NCBI GenBank assembly: GCA_029260595.1
Contig: JAJDCY010000024.1
Span: forward strand, 400,270 to 464,269
Length of the DNA: 64,000 nucleotides
Direction: 5' to 3'
Origin: Phycisphaeraceae bacterium
GTDB lineage: Bacteria; Planctomycetota; Phycisphaerae; Phycisphaerales; Phycisphaeraceae
The translations under genes and the position numbers were made by a program. Under the pieces are notes generated by a model. The model did no database searches and was not told where the DNA came from. It was given only the letters and a program-made list of their open reading frames with translations. Each line of letters opens with the position of its first letter. Positions within the stretch are counted from its first letter, which is position 1. Below are positions 1 to 9,593 of the stretch, piece after piece.

Positions 1-6
1 CAGCCG

Positions 7-579
7 ATGTATCCGAGCGCTTTGGCGTGCCCGTCGTGCGCGGCGAAGAACCCGAGCCCGCGCGCGATCGGGTTCCTTGGTCAATCGCTCGATACGCCCG
101 CGCCGGGGCCGGACGCCCAGGCGTATCGATTGGTTGAGAAGAAGCGATGCCCGGTCTGCGCCGAGCGGCTCACCGATCGCACCGCGCCGCAAGACTGCCC
201 GGCGTGCGGGCATCGGGTGTTGGCCGATCAGGCGTTCGTCGATGGTTATGTCGCCAACGTGGCCAGCCGGGTTCCGGGTGTATTGTCGATTTGTGCGGTT
301 TTGAGTTCGATCCCGGTGATCGGCCTGATCCCCGGCGTGATTATTTATCGCGTGCAACTGGTCTCGCCGTTTCGACGGTACATGCCGTTTGCCCGCCGCA
401 TGTTCCTCAAGGGGGTCGTGGCGATACTGCTGTTCATCTTGATCGCGTTCCAGTGGGTGCCGGTCGCCGGTGCAGCCGTCGTCCCCCTCATGGCCATCAT
501 CAACTACACCGCCTACCGCGGCGCATTGAGCAAACAACTTGCGTCCGCCGCGTCCGCCGTCCAAGCATCGGCCGGATAA
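7..579 (+). CDS. zinc-ribbon membrane protein, possibly 5'-truncated
   Basis: Function unknown. The protein has cysteine pairs at about residues 8/11, 48/51 and 64/67 (CPSC, CPVC, CPAC), which look like one half and one full zinc ribbon. Hydrophobic segments follow at roughly 92-116, 135-150 and 153-168, so it is probably a cytoplasmic metal-binding head on a small membrane anchor. The frame stays open to the left edge of the window, so the true start may lie outside. It ends 87 bp before the BatA-like gene and reads the same way, and may be a member of that membrane operon. I do not recognise the family. Confidence 0.6.
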   Translation: MYPSALACPSCAAKNPSPRAIGFLGQSLDTPAPGPDAQAYRLVEKKRCPVCAERLTDRTAPQDCPACGHRVLADQAFVDGYVANVASRVPGVLSICAVLSSIPVIGLIPGVIIYRVQLVSPFRRYMPFARRMFLKGVVAILLFILIAFQWVPVAGAAVVPLMAIINYTAYRGALSKQLASAASAVQASAG

Positions 580-666
580 AATCAATCGCAGCGAAACACG
601 GTTCTTCAGCCCGCCGCGTGTTTTCGCCGGTGTGACCGAGTCGGATTAACGCGAGGAGTTGGCCGC

Positions 667-2886
667 TTGCTTGGAGGCGTTGAGCTATTGAACCCGGCGT
701 GGCTGTGGGCGGCGCCCCTGGTGCTGATCCCGGCTGCGGCCCACCTGTTTGCGCGTGGTGTTCAGCGCACAGCGGTGTTCCCCGCCGCGCGATTCGTCCG
801 CGAGGCACATGCCGGGCGGTCGCGCTGGGCGCGGACGCACCACCGATGGTTGATGGCGTTGCGGACCGTGATGCTTGTCGCGCTGATCGCCGCGTTCTGC
901 CGCCCGGTCTGGTCATATTACCGGCCGGGCATTGGCACAGAGGAAGGCATCGTCACGGTGCTGGTCGTTGACCGGTCCGCATCGATGCGTCGCATCCACC
1001 GCGGCGCGACGCTGTTCGACGAAGCACGCCGCCGAGCGATCGAATCTCTGCGCGCGTTGGATCCGAACCTCGATTTGGCAACGGTCATCCTGCTCGACGC
1101 GAATCCCAAGCCACTGCTGCCACGCCCGACGGCCGACGCCCAGCGACTGATCGAACTACTCGAATCGGTGGAGCCGAGCTATGAACACGGTGATGCAGCG
1201 GCTGCGCTCGCAATCGCGAAGCAGCAACACTCGGTGCGGGGCGGCGACGTTGATGGGTCGGCGATCGGCACCACCCGTGTCGAGGTCTACTCAGATATGC
1301 AGGCATCTCAATGGACATCGGGCCTGCTCGACGAGGTGAGGCGAGGCGTCGACACGCTTCAGGTCGATCAGATCCACGGGCCGATCCTGAACGCGGTGCT
1401 ACGCGATCCGGCCGTCTCGCCCGCGCAGCCGGCCGTGGGTCAGTCCGTCGAAGTGGTTGTAGAGGCACACTGCTTTTCTATCGACCCGGATACGCAGCTC
1501 ACCGCACACGTCAACATGTCGGTCAACGCGATCGTGCAGACCCAATCGGTGAGCCTCGGCCCTGATGCGCCTCGGTCAGTCAGGTTCTCGTTCACGCCCG
1601 TCGAGCCCGGTGTGCACGATATCCGTTTCCAGATGCATACGAACCCGGACGACGGATTCGATGCGGACAACGCGGTTGGCATTGCGTTGACGATCGCGCC
1701 CTTCCGAGAGGTTCTGTTATTAACCGAGTCTGATCCAAACGATTCGAACTCGGCGGCGTACTACGTTGCCCGGGCGCTGGTCCCCGACCCGGCCGCATCA
1801 GCGGGTGTCGGCCTCCGTGTCAGCGACACCACAGGCGTTGCCCTGCGTGTCGGGTCGCCGCTCGATTCTGATCAACTGCTGCAGGCCGATTCGACCGCCG
1901 CGCCAGCCGCCATGCTTCTTGTCGAAGCCGGCGCACCCGGTGCAGCCGTGAAGGAGCGGGTCCGCCGCTACCTGATCGATGGCGGGTCGGTGATCTGGGT
2001 CCTCGACCACCCCGATGTGGTTGCCGCTGTGCAACAACTCTTTCACGCTATACCGCCGTCGGCCACCACACCGCAGGTGCTCACAGGCCCGCCGCGGTGG
2101 ACGGCGAACACTCGGCTCACCTGGTCGCCCGCCACCGTGGATGGCCGGATCACCGAAATCTTCAATGGGTCAGCCATGGCTGGACTCATCGCTGTCAGCT
2201 TCCGCGATACCGCGCGCATTGCACCAGCGCCGACCGCTTCTGTTCCGATGGTTTTTTCCGACGGGTCCCCAGCCGTCGTTGTTAGTCGCGTCGGAAAAGG
2301 GAGTCTGACGATCATCGCCGCCAACCTGGCGCCCGACGCCTCGACACTGGTCAAGACGTCGTACCTGCTCCCTCTGATCCATGAGTTATTGCGCGGTGCG
2401 TCGACACAGTCGGTGGTGCCGAGACACCGGCCGGGCGAGCAGCCGACACTGCGACTTCCCCCCGACGGTCGGCGCGATCGGTTGACCGGCAATGGGCCGG
2501 GTGGCCGGATCGCGCTTGATGCTCACACCGACCCCACCGGTGTGACCTCGATCCGTTTTCCGCCAATCATCCAGCCCGGCCGTTATGAGGTGCGCGAGAC
2601 GGGGGCCGCGCAGCCACACGCGGCTTTCTACGCACACATCGATCCAACCGAAAGCGATTGGCGTGTCGATCATCCGACCGTGCATCCGAGCAGTCAGAGG
2701 CAGCCCGCCGCCACACCGATCGGTCCCAAGCCGCCGCAGAAGACCGCGCGACGATCCACCGAGCTATGGCCTTGGTTCATCGGCCTGCTCGCGGCGCTGG
2801 TGGTCGCTGAGCCAATCCTTTCGCGACCGCTTCGCACCACGCGCCTACCTGCGAGACCTCGACCCACCCATGCCGGACTGGCTTAG
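667..2886 (+). CDS. BatA-like vWA domain membrane protein
   Basis: The N-terminus (LLNPAWLWAAPLVLIPAAAH) matches the aerotolerance-regulator N-terminal pattern of BatA proteins: a membrane helix at about 11-29, then a basic turn and FPAARF. A second helix lies near 62-80. A von Willebrand A domain starts around residue 97 with a complete MIDAS motif D102-R-S104-A-S106. A third helix lies near the C-terminus (WPWFIGLLAALVVAE). The start is the TTG at 667, preceded by GAGGAG at a normal distance. The 3' end overlaps the next vWA gene by 17 bp, so the two are probably co-translated. Proteins of this type are usually found with MoxR ATPases and DUF58 proteins; neither is in the window but both could lie just upstream. 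The substrate and exact role are unknown. Confidence 0.82.
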   Translation: MLGGVELLNPAWLWAAPLVLIPAAAHLFARGVQRTAVFPAARFVREAHAGRSRWARTHHRWLMALRTVMLVALIAAFCRPVWSYYRPGIGTEEGIVTVLVVDRSASMRRIHRGATLFDEARRRAIESLRALDPNLDLATVILLDANPKPLLPRPTADAQRLIELLESVEPSYEHGDAAAALAIAKQQHSVRGGDVDGSAIGTTRVEVYSDMQASQWTSGLLDEVRRGVDTLQVDQIHGPILNAVLRDPAVSPAQPAVGQSVEVVVEAHCFSIDPDTQLTAHVNMSVNAIVQTQSVSLGPDAPRSVRFSFTPVEPGVHDIRFQMHTNPDDGFDADNAVGIALTIAPFREVLLLTESDPNDSNSAAYYVARALVPDPAASAGVGLRVSDTTGVALRVGSPLDSDQLLQADSTAAPAAMLLVEAGAPGAAVKERVRRYLIDGGSVIWVLDHPDVVAAVQQLFHAIPPSATTPQVLTGPPRWTANTRLTWSPATVDGRITEIFNGSAMAGLIAVSFRDTARIAPAPTASVPMVFSDGSPAVVVSRVGKGSLTIIAANLAPDASTLVKTSYLLPLIHELLRGASTQSVVPRHRPGEQPTLRLPPDGRRDRLTGNGPGGRIALDAHTDPTGVTSIRFPPIIQPGRYEVRETGAAQPHAAFYAHIDPTESDWRVDHPTVHPSSQRQPAATPIGPKPPQKTARRSTELWPWFIGLLAALVVAEPILSRPLRTTRLPARPRPTHAGLA

Positions 2887-5263
2887 CCATATTCGCTTCG
2901 ACCCGCCGTTGGGCTGGCCCGCAACGATCAGCATGGTGATCGCCATGCTCGCCGCGGCGGTCTGGCAGTACGCATCGCGACCGGGGGATGTCCAGCGGGC
3001 GCGGCGCATCGTCCTGTGCATCATCCGAGGCGTCGCGCTCGTCGCAATTGCCTGGGCGCTCGCCGGTCCGACCGCGCTCGTCCCCTCCCGTACACAGCGG
3101 GTTAGACAGCGACTGATTGTGCTCGTCGACACGTCCGCCAGCATGGCACGGCGGGACACCTTCACCGCGCCAACAGTCGAACAAAGCCGAGTCTCCGCGG
3201 CGTCGCGGATCGAGCTGCTGCGCGACACATGGCTAACCCACGACTTCCTGTCACGGCTGCGACGCGGGTTCGCAGACCTGAAGATCTATGCATTCGACGC
3301 CGAGTTGAACGCGATCGATCCCGATGTGCTGGCGTCGCGCGAACCGGAGGGTCAGGCAACGAATCTCTTTGAAGTTCTTCAAACGGCAGCCGAAAGTGCT
3401 GTGCCTGGCGATCTTGGAAACGCGGCTGCCCCCGCACCGCCTGCTTGGATCCTCCTGCTAAGCGATGGACACGATACATCAGGCACGCCGCTCGCCGCCG
3501 CGATCGATGGTCTTAAGCAGTCGGGATGCGCGGTCATCTCGGTCCCGACCGGCTCGGCCAATCCCCGACCTGACGTCGCCCTCACCGCGTGGCCGGATGC
3601 GGAGGTGTTGCTGAAAAATCAGTCCACCGCTATCCACGCGGTCGTCAGCCGGACGGACGATAGTTATCCCGTAGCACGGATTGACCTGTTTAAGGATGAT
3701 CTTCCGATCGATAGCCGCACCGTGGCGTTTGACGGGCGCAGTTTGGTCAAGACGAGGTTCTCGGTCTCGCCGTCAACTCCGCCGGGCCGTCCGTCGGCTG
3801 TTCACACTTACCGCGTCGTGGTTACGCCGGTCACATCTGATCAACCCGCCGACTCCGGCCGCCTTAAGCCGCCTGTGCAACTCGCCCAGGAGGCGTCCAC
3901 GGTTAACAACTCCCGCTGGGTCATCATCCAGACTTCCAACGAGCGCGTTCGAGTAATCCTCTACGAAGGGAGCCCCAATTGGGACACGCGATTCCTCGCC
4001 CGTGCCTTGCGTAGCGATGACAGGATCGACCTGACGACGGTCTACGCGCTTGGGCCGCAGCGCACCGTGATTCAAGCATCCGACACGCCCAGACCAGGCC
4101 CGGACCTTCAGGGGTATGTTGCTCCGGATCAACCCACGGAGAGGTCGCTGAACCGTTTTGACGCCGTGATCCTTGGCAACGGTATTGAGCGGTTTTTTCC
4201 CGGACCGCACGCCGATTTGCTTGTCAACTACGTGCGGGCGCACGGCGGCGCACTCGTGCTAGCGCGGGGCCAACCCATCAGCGACACGACCGAACCCGCC
4301 CGTGACGCACGCGCCCGTCTTGGGATGATCGAGCCGGTCGAGTGGAGCCATGGCGTTGCGGTCCACACTGAGATCCAGCCCACGCCGGCGGCGGTCACCG
4401 ATCCTCTGATGCGCTTCGACGGGATCGAGTCACTCGCCGACATGCTCCGTGACCTGCCGGATATCCAGGTCGTGACGACGGTTAGTGGCGTGAAGCCCGC
4501 CGCGATTGTTCTGCTCCGCCAGGAATCATCGGATGCTCGCACCCCGTCAGAGGCACCAACGCCCGCGCTCGCGTACCACTCGGTTGGGCAAGGCCGCGTC
4601 CTTGCCATGCTCGGCAGTGGTCTGTGGCGGTGGTCGTTGTTGCCCGATCGCCTGTCGATCTATGACGCGGTCTACCGCCGCTTCTGGACACGCGCGGTCC
4701 ATTGGCTTGCCTTGGGCGGTCGCTTCCTGCCCGGGAGTGATCTATCGATTCACCTTAGCACTCTGTCCGCCCATCCTGGCGAGACAGTCGTCGCAACTGT
4801 AGCGGCTCGCGATCCCGAGGCACTGGCGCGATCGTTAGACCTGACGCTGACCCACCCGGACGGGCGAGCTGAAATCGTTGGTCTGACGAGCACCGCGGAG
4901 GCCGACTCTCGGATGATCGCGACACTGTCTCCGCGCCACCCCGGCCTTTATCGATTGTCGGTCAGCGCGCGTCAGTCCGACGCGACCGCGGCCGCGGCAT
5001 TCACGGTGTACGATCGCTCGATCGAGCACCTGGACACGGCTGCGCGACCGGGCAACCTCGCGGCGATCAGCGAGGCGACCGGTGGCGCCGTGCTCGGCAT
5101 CGATGAGCGAGAGAAGCTATTCGACTTGATCGAGAGCACGGGCGGGAAACGAGGCGAGGCCGACACCTGGCGACCTGTGTTTGATCAGCCTATTGTTTTG
5201 ATACTGATCGCCGGGCTGCTTGGCGTCGAGTGGTTCGCGCGGCGGCGGAGCGGCATGGCTTAG
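2870..5263 (+). CDS. vWA domain membrane protein, glutamine amidotransferase-like type
   Basis: A 797-residue protein with two N-terminal membrane helices (about 17-34 and 47-68), a vWA domain whose MIDAS is D87-T-S89-A-S91, and a C-terminal helix followed by RRR. The middle holds a segment (EGSPNWDTRFLARAL) typical of planctomycete membrane proteins annotated as glutamine-amidotransferase-like; I see no clear catalytic triad. The ATG at 2870 is chosen because the frame further upstream lies wholly inside the preceding gene. The 17-bp overlap with that gene indicates translational coupling. It is probably an extracytoplasmic protein assembled with the other vWA protein of the operon. Confidence 0.8.
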   Translation: MPDWLSHIRFDPPLGWPATISMVIAMLAAAVWQYASRPGDVQRARRIVLCIIRGVALVAIAWALAGPTALVPSRTQRVRQRLIVLVDTSASMARRDTFTAPTVEQSRVSAASRIELLRDTWLTHDFLSRLRRGFADLKIYAFDAELNAIDPDVLASREPEGQATNLFEVLQTAAESAVPGDLGNAAAPAPPAWILLLSDGHDTSGTPLAAAIDGLKQSGCAVISVPTGSANPRPDVALTAWPDAEVLLKNQSTAIHAVVSRTDDSYPVARIDLFKDDLPIDSRTVAFDGRSLVKTRFSVSPSTPPGRPSAVHTYRVVVTPVTSDQPADSGRLKPPVQLAQEASTVNNSRWVIIQTSNERVRVILYEGSPNWDTRFLARALRSDDRIDLTTVYALGPQRTVIQASDTPRPGPDLQGYVAPDQPTERSLNRFDAVILGNGIERFFPGPHADLLVNYVRAHGGALVLARGQPISDTTEPARDARARLGMIEPVEWSHGVAVHTEIQPTPAAVTDPLMRFDGIESLADMLRDLPDIQVVTTVSGVKPAAIVLLRQESSDARTPSEAPTPALAYHSVGQGRVLAMLGSGLWRWSLLPDRLSIYDAVYRRFWTRAVHWLALGGRFLPGSDLSIHLSTLSAHPGETVVATVAARDPEALARSLDLTLTHPDGRAEIVGLTSTAEADSRMIATLSPRHPGLYRLSVSARQSDATAAAAFTVYDRSIEHLDTAARPGNLAAISEATGGAVLGIDEREKLFDLIESTGGKRGEADTWRPVFDQPIVLILIAGLLGVEWFARRRSGMA

Positions 5264-5341
5264 GTGTGCGTGGACAATCCAGTATCGGCAGCACGGCGAT
5301 CGGTCCGGCCACTGCGTGCCCCATGAACCCGACACCACGTG

Positions 5342-6976
5342 ATGCAAGAACGTCCTAACCTGGCTCGAGCATTAGCGGATATCCGTCGGCGCCGCCGCCG
5401 ACTGTCGCGTGCAGCCGAGATCGCTCGCATTGGGTGGGCATGGGGCGGGTTTACCCTCGCAACGCTGCTGGCGGACGCTGTTTGGCCGCTCCCGCCTATC
5501 GTGCGTGTCGCGCTGGCCGGATCGATTGTCGCCGGGCTGTTCATTGCCGTTTGGCGCTCTATGCGACCGACGACACACCATCGACTCCATGACGCTCAGG
5601 CAATCGAACACCGCAACGCAATGGTTGGTAACCCTCTTATCAATGCGGCATCACTCTATCACGTTGGCGCGCACAACGCTCGATCGCTGTCGAGCGTACT
5701 GCGCGCGCGCAGCGCTGATCGAGGCGCAGCGCTGCTCACGGATCTCGATATCACACCGAGGCCACAGATGATCGGTCTTGTTCGGCAACTCATCGCTCTT
5801 GCGGCGATTGCCGCGGTGGGGCTGTGCATTGCGCTCGTCCAACCGCGATTACTTGCCGCCGAGTGGGCACGCTTCACGACTCCCCTGGGCGATCACCCGC
5901 CGTTTAGCACGACCCGGATCACGCTTGCGATCGATCCGACGGAACCCATGCTCGGTGCCGATGTGACGGTCTACGCAGATCTCTCATCTAACACCCCTCA
6001 CCCGCTCGAGCTGGTCGAGCTCGACGACGATCACCAGCCCACGCGCCGCTGGCCGATGCGCCGCGACTCAACGGGCCGATTCCATCGCCGCCTCCTCGGG
6101 CTCGATCAACCGATCACGGTCCATGTGGAATCAGGCGCCACGCGCTCTCGCCGCCACCGGATCGCTCCCGCACCACTGCGGCAAGAAGCTCGGCGCGACC
6201 AAACGTCGGACCCTGCAGCCATCAACACCAGTGCTCGGCTCATCTCGCGATCTGGTCAATCGACTGACGCCGCACACCTGGCCAATCTCGCCGAGGCTCA
6301 CCTGCAAGCACTCGCGGACACCGCTTCAGCGATCCGGAAACTCGCTGACACATTGGCGGACAATGGGTCTGCACTGAACGACGACCAGCTCGCCGGCGTT
6401 CTCGGGCAGGCGGCGGAGCTCCTGGCCGAGTTCACACGTCGCCGCGACGCACTCACTGCCAGCCTCGGCGCGGATCGCACGGGCCGGCAAGGATCATCTG
6501 CGGCGGCGGAGCCCGAAAATGATCTGTTGCTAGCGCAAACTCATGAGACCTTGGCGCGCCTCGAGCTGCCGCGACTGAGTCGACACAGGGGTCAAGCAAA
6601 GTCCGCCACAGCTAACGAATTCGCCGCCGACTGGTTCGGCACAGTCCGCCCAGCCGTCGACCACGACCTCGACCTGCTCCGAGAACAGCTACAGCGTCTT
6701 CGTGCGGCCGGTGCGAATCGGATCGGCGCGCGTCGGATAGACGCACAGGAGTCGGACGAAGCCCCTGGCGACCAACCATCGACGCGATTGGCTGTTGTGA
6801 GCGACTCGTCTGCCGCGGCGCGGCCGTCGCAAGCAGCCATGGCCGGCGTCCCGCTGCGGTATCGCGAAGCGGTAGGGCGGTACTTCCAAACCCTCGCGTC
6901 GGACAAACCGCTTTACAATCTGCCAGTGGATAGCACCGCCGATTCAGATACAACCCTACGATCGACCGACCCATGA
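5342..6976 (+). CDS. membrane protein of the Bat-like operon, DUF4175-like
   Basis: Function not established. The N-terminal 40 residues are very basic (an RRRRR run at about 17-21), followed by a pair of membrane helices near 30-75 and another helix near residue 145. The middle (PPFSTTRITLAIDPTEPMLG) reads as an extracytoplasmic beta-rich domain, and the last third is Ala/Arg-rich and probably helical. This layout resembles DUF4175-type proteins found beside vWA genes, but that call is tentative. The ATG at 5342 directly follows a GTG, and either could be the start. The stop overlaps the next start by 4 bp (ATGA), so the genes form one operon. Confidence 0.65.
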   Translation: MQERPNLARALADIRRRRRRLSRAAEIARIGWAWGGFTLATLLADAVWPLPPIVRVALAGSIVAGLFIAVWRSMRPTTHHRLHDAQAIEHRNAMVGNPLINAASLYHVGAHNARSLSSVLRARSADRGAALLTDLDITPRPQMIGLVRQLIALAAIAAVGLCIALVQPRLLAAEWARFTTPLGDHPPFSTTRITLAIDPTEPMLGADVTVYADLSSNTPHPLELVELDDDHQPTRRWPMRRDSTGRFHRRLLGLDQPITVHVESGATRSRRHRIAPAPLRQEARRDQTSDPAAINTSARLISRSGQSTDAAHLANLAEAHLQALADTASAIRKLADTLADNGSALNDDQLAGVLGQAAELLAEFTRRRDALTASLGADRTGRQGSSAAAEPENDLLLAQTHETLARLELPRLSRHRGQAKSATANEFAADWFGTVRPAVDHDLDLLREQLQRLRAAGANRIGARRIDAQESDEAPGDQPSTRLAVVSDSSAAARPSQAAMAGVPLRYREAVGRYFQTLASDKPLYNLPVDSTADSDTTLRSTDP

Positions 6977-7683
6977 CACGCTCAGCTCGCTACAACCTCG
7001 CCACGTTCGCATGGATCGTTGGGTTGGCAGTCAGCATCCATCTTGTGACAGCTCAGGCGTCGGGTCAGCCTGACGCGGACCTTGCCGCCGACGCGACGGA
7101 TGCGATCCGTGTCGGGCTGTTGGTCTACGGCGGCGATCAATCGGGCCAGTGTTTCTCCGACGGGTTCCTGGCCGATGCGGCGCGCCGCGCCAGCCTGAAC
7201 GTTAGCCGAGAGTTGCACCCGATTGCGTTGGATAGTGAAACAGTCTTTGAGTTCCCTTTGGTTGTGTTCGCCGGTGCCGGCCCGTTCACGCTAACGCCGC
7301 GGGAGCAGGAGCGCCTTGGAAACTACCTTACGCGCGGTGGGATGGTTCTCGCATCGGCGCGCTGCTCAGACGCCGGCTGGGCCGAGTCGTTCAGGCATAC
7401 CATGAACAAGATCTTTCCCGACACGCCCATGATGCCGCTCGACACAACCCATCCCGTGTTTCACACGCTGTATGACATCGGGCGGCTGCGCACCCGCAAG
7501 ACATCACGGCAAGCGCAGCTTTGGGGTCTGACGCAGGGCGATCGATTGGTTGTGGTGTTCAGCCCCGACGGCTTGCACGACGCCCGCAGTGCCGGGCCCG
7601 GTTGCTGTTGTTGCGGTGGCAACGAAGTCCGCGACGCTCATCGTGTCAACGCGAATATCCTCGGTTACGCCCTGACGCATTGA
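6973..7683 (+). CDS. DUF4159 domain protein
   Basis: A 236-residue protein with an N-terminal hydrophobic signal or anchor (residues 8-28) and a DUF4159-type body: VGLLVYGGDQ, then LVVFAGAGPFTLTPREQERL and YLTRGGMVLAS. This alpha/beta fold is commonly found in MoxR/Bat gene sets. The start overlaps the preceding stop (ATGA). An odd feature is a run of four cysteines near residues 211-214 (GCCCCGG) just before the C-terminus, which suggests metal binding or disulfides. It is the last gene of the operon and converges on a minus-strand gene 25 bp away. Its role in the operon is unknown. Confidence 0.78.
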   Translation: MTRSARYNLATFAWIVGLAVSIHLVTAQASGQPDADLAADATDAIRVGLLVYGGDQSGQCFSDGFLADAARRASLNVSRELHPIALDSETVFEFPLVVFAGAGPFTLTPREQERLGNYLTRGGMVLASARCSDAGWAESFRHTMNKIFPDTPMMPLDTTHPVFHTLYDIGRLRTRKTSRQAQLWGLTQGDRLVVVFSPDGLHDARSAGPGCCCCGGNEVRDAHRVNANILGYALTH

Positions 7684-7708
7684 CCTGGGCGGACTGTCTT
7701 CGAGCCCG

Positions 7709-8314
7709 CTATTGTTCGACCACGGAATAGAACCCGTGACCGTCGGTCGTCAGCCGGCCTTGCTTGACCAGCTCGTCCCAGACCGCCTGCGGAAACTGCG
7801 TCGGTGGGTTGATCGCGACGACCTTTGATTGTTTCCCGCCGCTTAACGGGCCGACGCCGATCTTGGATTCCTCGTCCAGCCGCGTCAGCTTCAGTCGCTT
7901 GCGAAAAGCCTTCATCGCGCGCTTGAGCACCTGTTTGTCGCCAATATCCACCGGTTCATCCGAACCGCTGGATTGCTCTGCGGGTCGTGCGGGTATTCCG
8001 CGGGTGGTCGATGCCGACGATGGCGATGCGGTCGAGGCTGCCCCGGACGCTGGGCGCCCCGGCGCAGTCAGTTCATTGACCAACCGTGTCAAACCTTTGA
8101 CATCCTGCTGCGAAACAATCTCACCGGCCCGCGCGGCATCCGCATCAACATGTTGCAGCGCTTTGCCTACACGATCCCACAGCCGTTTCGCCTGGCTGGT
8201 GTCCTCACACAGAAACAGGTCCGACGCCAGCTCTGCCAGCGTCTGCAGTGACTTGGTGTCGCGGTTGGCGTAGTAGCGTTTGATCGCCCCGTCCTGGTAG
8301 CTCGAATCGGCCAT
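7709..8314 (-). CDS. conserved hypothetical protein
   Basis: A 201-residue soluble protein with no signal peptide or membrane helix. Residues 1-75 look helical and charged (YYANRDTKSLQTLAELASDL). Residues 80-120 are a Pro/Ser/Thr/Ala-rich linker. The last 75 residues form a basic compact region (KAFRKRLKLTRLDEESKIG, then PPTQFPQAVWDELVKQGRL) that could be a winged-helix-like fold. I do not recognise the family. It stands alone, convergent with the DUF4159 gene and separated from the upstream minus-strand gene by a terminator-like hairpin. Confidence 0.6.
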   Translation of the reverse strand: MADSSYQDGAIKRYYANRDTKSLQTLAELASDLFLCEDTSQAKRLWDRVGKALQHVDADAARAGEIVSQQDVKGLTRLVNELTAPGRPASGAASTASPSSASTTRGIPARPAEQSSGSDEPVDIGDKQVLKRAMKAFRKRLKLTRLDEESKIGVGPLSGGKQSKVVAINPPTQFPQAVWDELVKQGRLTTDGHGFYSVVEQ

Positions 8315-8397
8315 GCACGGTGCCCCTTTCGGACCGCATCATACCCGCCCCAACCCGCCTCGCCGATCAGAGGGCCGCACCCCTCACCGCCGCGCAC

Positions 8398-8426
8398 GAA
8401 AACCCCCCGGGAACTCCCCGGGGGGT
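8398..8426 (-). terminator. intrinsic terminator after the His/Arg-rich gene
   Basis: Read on the minus strand, a perfect 9-bp stem (ACCCCCCGG pairing with CCGGGGGGT, plus-strand arms 8402-8410 and 8418-8426) is followed by TTTTC. It lies about 40 bp after the stop of the minus-strand gene ending at 8468. Confidence 0.7.
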
Positions 8427-8467
8427 ATTGGTCGATCTCACTAGCGGGACAGGTTCTCGCCGTCACA

Positions 8468-9115
8468 TCAATAATGCACGCCGGTGCGAACCGAACACGA
8501 CGGCCCGTGATTGTGCGGGCGTATCACCTTGTGGGTCTCCCAGTACCCGGGCACCCAGACGCTGACCTTGCGTCGCGTCGTGTAGCCGTACTGAGTGTGC
8601 ACGCGCGTCTTTCGCCATTCATGGTGCCCGGCAACCCACCGCTTGCGGACCTCATAACGCGGCCTGGTGTTGCAATGAACGCCGACATGCACGCCACTGC
8701 CACCGTCATGGTGTCCGAAACTGAACGAGAACCCGGTTGATCGGTTGCGTCGTGCATGCCGATCATGATCGCGGTGGTCTCGGTGCACCCGGTGGGTGGG
8801 TTTCGGGTGAGCGTTGTGCCGGGCGTGATCGCGGCGCGGGTTTGGCCCATGCCACGCTCCGCGCGTCCGGTCACGGTGGTAGTTGCTCTTCGCGGCTTGA
8901 TAGGCCGTGTGCCCGTTCTGCACGCTGGGGGGCCGTTGCAACCCCAACTGCTTTGGCCGATGAACCACCGGTTTCTCAACACGGTGGTTTTCATTCACAC
9001 TGCCCTCTCGCCTGCCGCCCCGTTCAGCTGCCGCCTGAGAAACCATCGGCCCCGCAGCCAACAGGCACGCGATTGCCCCGGCGACCCATCGAGCTTTTCG
9101 TTTTCGGTTCAGCAT
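8468..9115 (-). CDS. secreted His/Arg-rich protein with WVPGYW-type repeats
   Basis: A 215-residue protein with a clear signal peptide (basic start, then AGAIACLLAAGPMVSQAAAE). The mature part is extremely rich in His and Arg, with stretches such as HRVHRDHRDHDRHARRNR. The C-terminal part has repeat-like motifs RWVAGHHEW and VWVPGYWE, resembling the W-x-x-G-x-W repeats of small bacterial envelope proteins. The ATG at 9115 is preferred because AAGGAG ends 7 bases before it; an upstream in-frame TTG abuts that site. It lies just downstream of the ECF sigma/anti-sigma/Spy-like genes in the same direction. Metal or polyanion binding is plausible from composition only. Confidence 0.68.
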   Translation of the reverse strand: MLNRKRKARWVAGAIACLLAAGPMVSQAAAERGGRREGSVNENHRVEKPVVHRPKQLGLQRPPSVQNGHTAYQAAKSNYHRDRTRGAWHGPNPRRDHARHNAHPKPTHRVHRDHRDHDRHARRNRSTGFSFSFGHHDGGSGVHVGVHCNTRPRYEVRKRWVAGHHEWRKTRVHTQYGYTTRRKVSVWVPGYWETHKVIRPHNHGPSCSVRTGVHY

Positions 9116-9158
9116 GATCAATCTCCTTTCAAAAAACCTGCTTCGAACAACCCAATCG

Positions 9159-9593
9159 CTACGAACGCTTGGTCCAGCGCTCCCGCATCAGCTCCAGACA
9201 TTTCTGTCGCTGCTCGGGCGTCAATACGTCCATCAGTCGTCGCATCTGTGAGACCATCTCGCGGGCCCGCTGGGGCGTGAATGCCTCCGTGATCAACTGC
9301 TCGATGGCCGCGTCATCGGGCTCATCCTTGCCCAACTCCTCCATGAGTTGCTGCTTCCACTCACGACGCTGGCTGCGCATTTGTTCGCGCTGCTTAGCGA
9401 TCTCCTCGGCCACTTGATCGAACGCCTCGCGCTGCTCACCCTCCAGCCCAAGGTGGTGCGCCATCCACTGCGTCCGCCGCTCGAACGATCGGCGTCCACC
9501 CCGGTCGTGACTGGCTTGCCAGTACCCGGCAACGAACATCGCGTTGAACACCAACGACACACTCAGCGTCAGCCACAGCCATTTACGTTTCAC
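9159..9593 (-). CDS. Spy/CpxP/CnrX-like membrane-anchored periplasmic protein
   Basis: A 144-residue protein with an N-terminal uncleaved anchor or signal (about residues 4-24) and then an almost entirely helical, highly charged body ending in MDVLTPEQRQKCLELMRERW. The LTPEQ motif and helical hairpin layout are typical of the Spy/CpxP and heavy-metal sensor (CnrX/ZraP-like) superfamily, which bind metal or act as periplasmic chaperones. Its start overlaps the anti-sigma stop by 4 bp (ATGA), so it is translated with the anti-sigma factor. Position next to a sigma/anti-sigma pair argues for a sensor rather than a general chaperone, but that is inference. Confidence 0.75.
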   Translation of the reverse strand: MKRKWLWLTLSVSLVFNAMFVAGYWQASHDRGGRRSFERRTQWMAHHLGLEGEQREAFDQVAEEIAKQREQMRSQRREWKQQLMEELGKDEPDDAAIEQLITEAFTPQRAREMVSQMRRLMDVLTPEQRQKCLELMRERWTKRS

